This document shows positions 5,027-5,047 of a stretch of DNA of 5,047 nt, piece by piece (within the stretch, counting starts at the first letter, position 1; each line of letters begins with the position of its first letter). This DNA is from an uncultured Eubacteriales bacterium (GTDB lineage: Bacteria; Bacillota; Clostridia; Oscillospirales; Oscillospiraceae), in NCBI GenBank assembly GCA_900549495.1, contig UROL01000151.1:1-5047 (forward strand), written 5' to 3'. Below the pieces are notes generated by a model. That model was not told the DNA's origin. It saw only the letters and a program-made list of their open reading frames with translations, and searched no databases. The translations under genes and the position numbers were made by a program.

Positions 5027-5047
5027 TCCGAGACTGAGCTGCCGGTT

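Overview
The window looks like chromosome of a fairly GC-rich Gram-positive anaerobe of the Clostridia, most likely Oscillospiraceae/Ruminococcaceae (Faecalibacterium/Gemmiger/Subdoligranulum-like). The reasons are a T-box leader with a perfect TTGACA-17-TATGAT promoter, strong AAGGAG/AGGAGG ribosome sites, the protein types, and intergenic palindromes of the 'CTCCCTGAGGGAG' and 'GGGCGGCTATCAGCCGCCC' kind, which I associate from memory with that group. The assignment is inference; there is no rRNA or marker gene here.

Layout. (1) Positions 1-280, minus strand: the first 93 codons of a BrnQ-type branched-chain amino acid carrier, cut by the window edge. (2) 301-621: its promoter and T-box riboswitch, with a visible terminator/antiterminator switch and probable Ile (ATC) specifier. 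(3) 632-778: two tandem copies of a ~79-bp repeat. (4) 823-966: palindromic intergenic repeats bounded by a perfect 16-bp inverted repeat. (5) About 967-1293, plus strand: the C-terminal remnant of a DUF4340-like protein that appears beheaded by the repeat. (6) 1315-1388: two back-to-back terminators between convergent transcription units. (7) 1395-4848, minus strand: a two-gene ABC importer operon, a fused double permease followed 4 bp later by its ATPase. (8) 4867-5047: another 1.2 copies of the 79-bp repeat and a large hairpin.

Both real loci are transport systems on the minus strand. BrnQ should be made when uncharged tRNA (probably tRNA-Ile) accumulates. The ABC pair resembles the Fe3+/polyamine/phosphonate (FbpBC/PotA-like) importers in having one polypeptide carrying both membrane halves, but no substrate-binding protein lies in the window, so the substrate is unknown. 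The most unusual items are a ~114-residue insertion in the ATPase between the Q-loop and the LSGGQ signature, Asp in place of the conserved Gly in both EAA loops of the permease, and the same 79-bp repeat lying just upstream of both transport loci in the same orientation.
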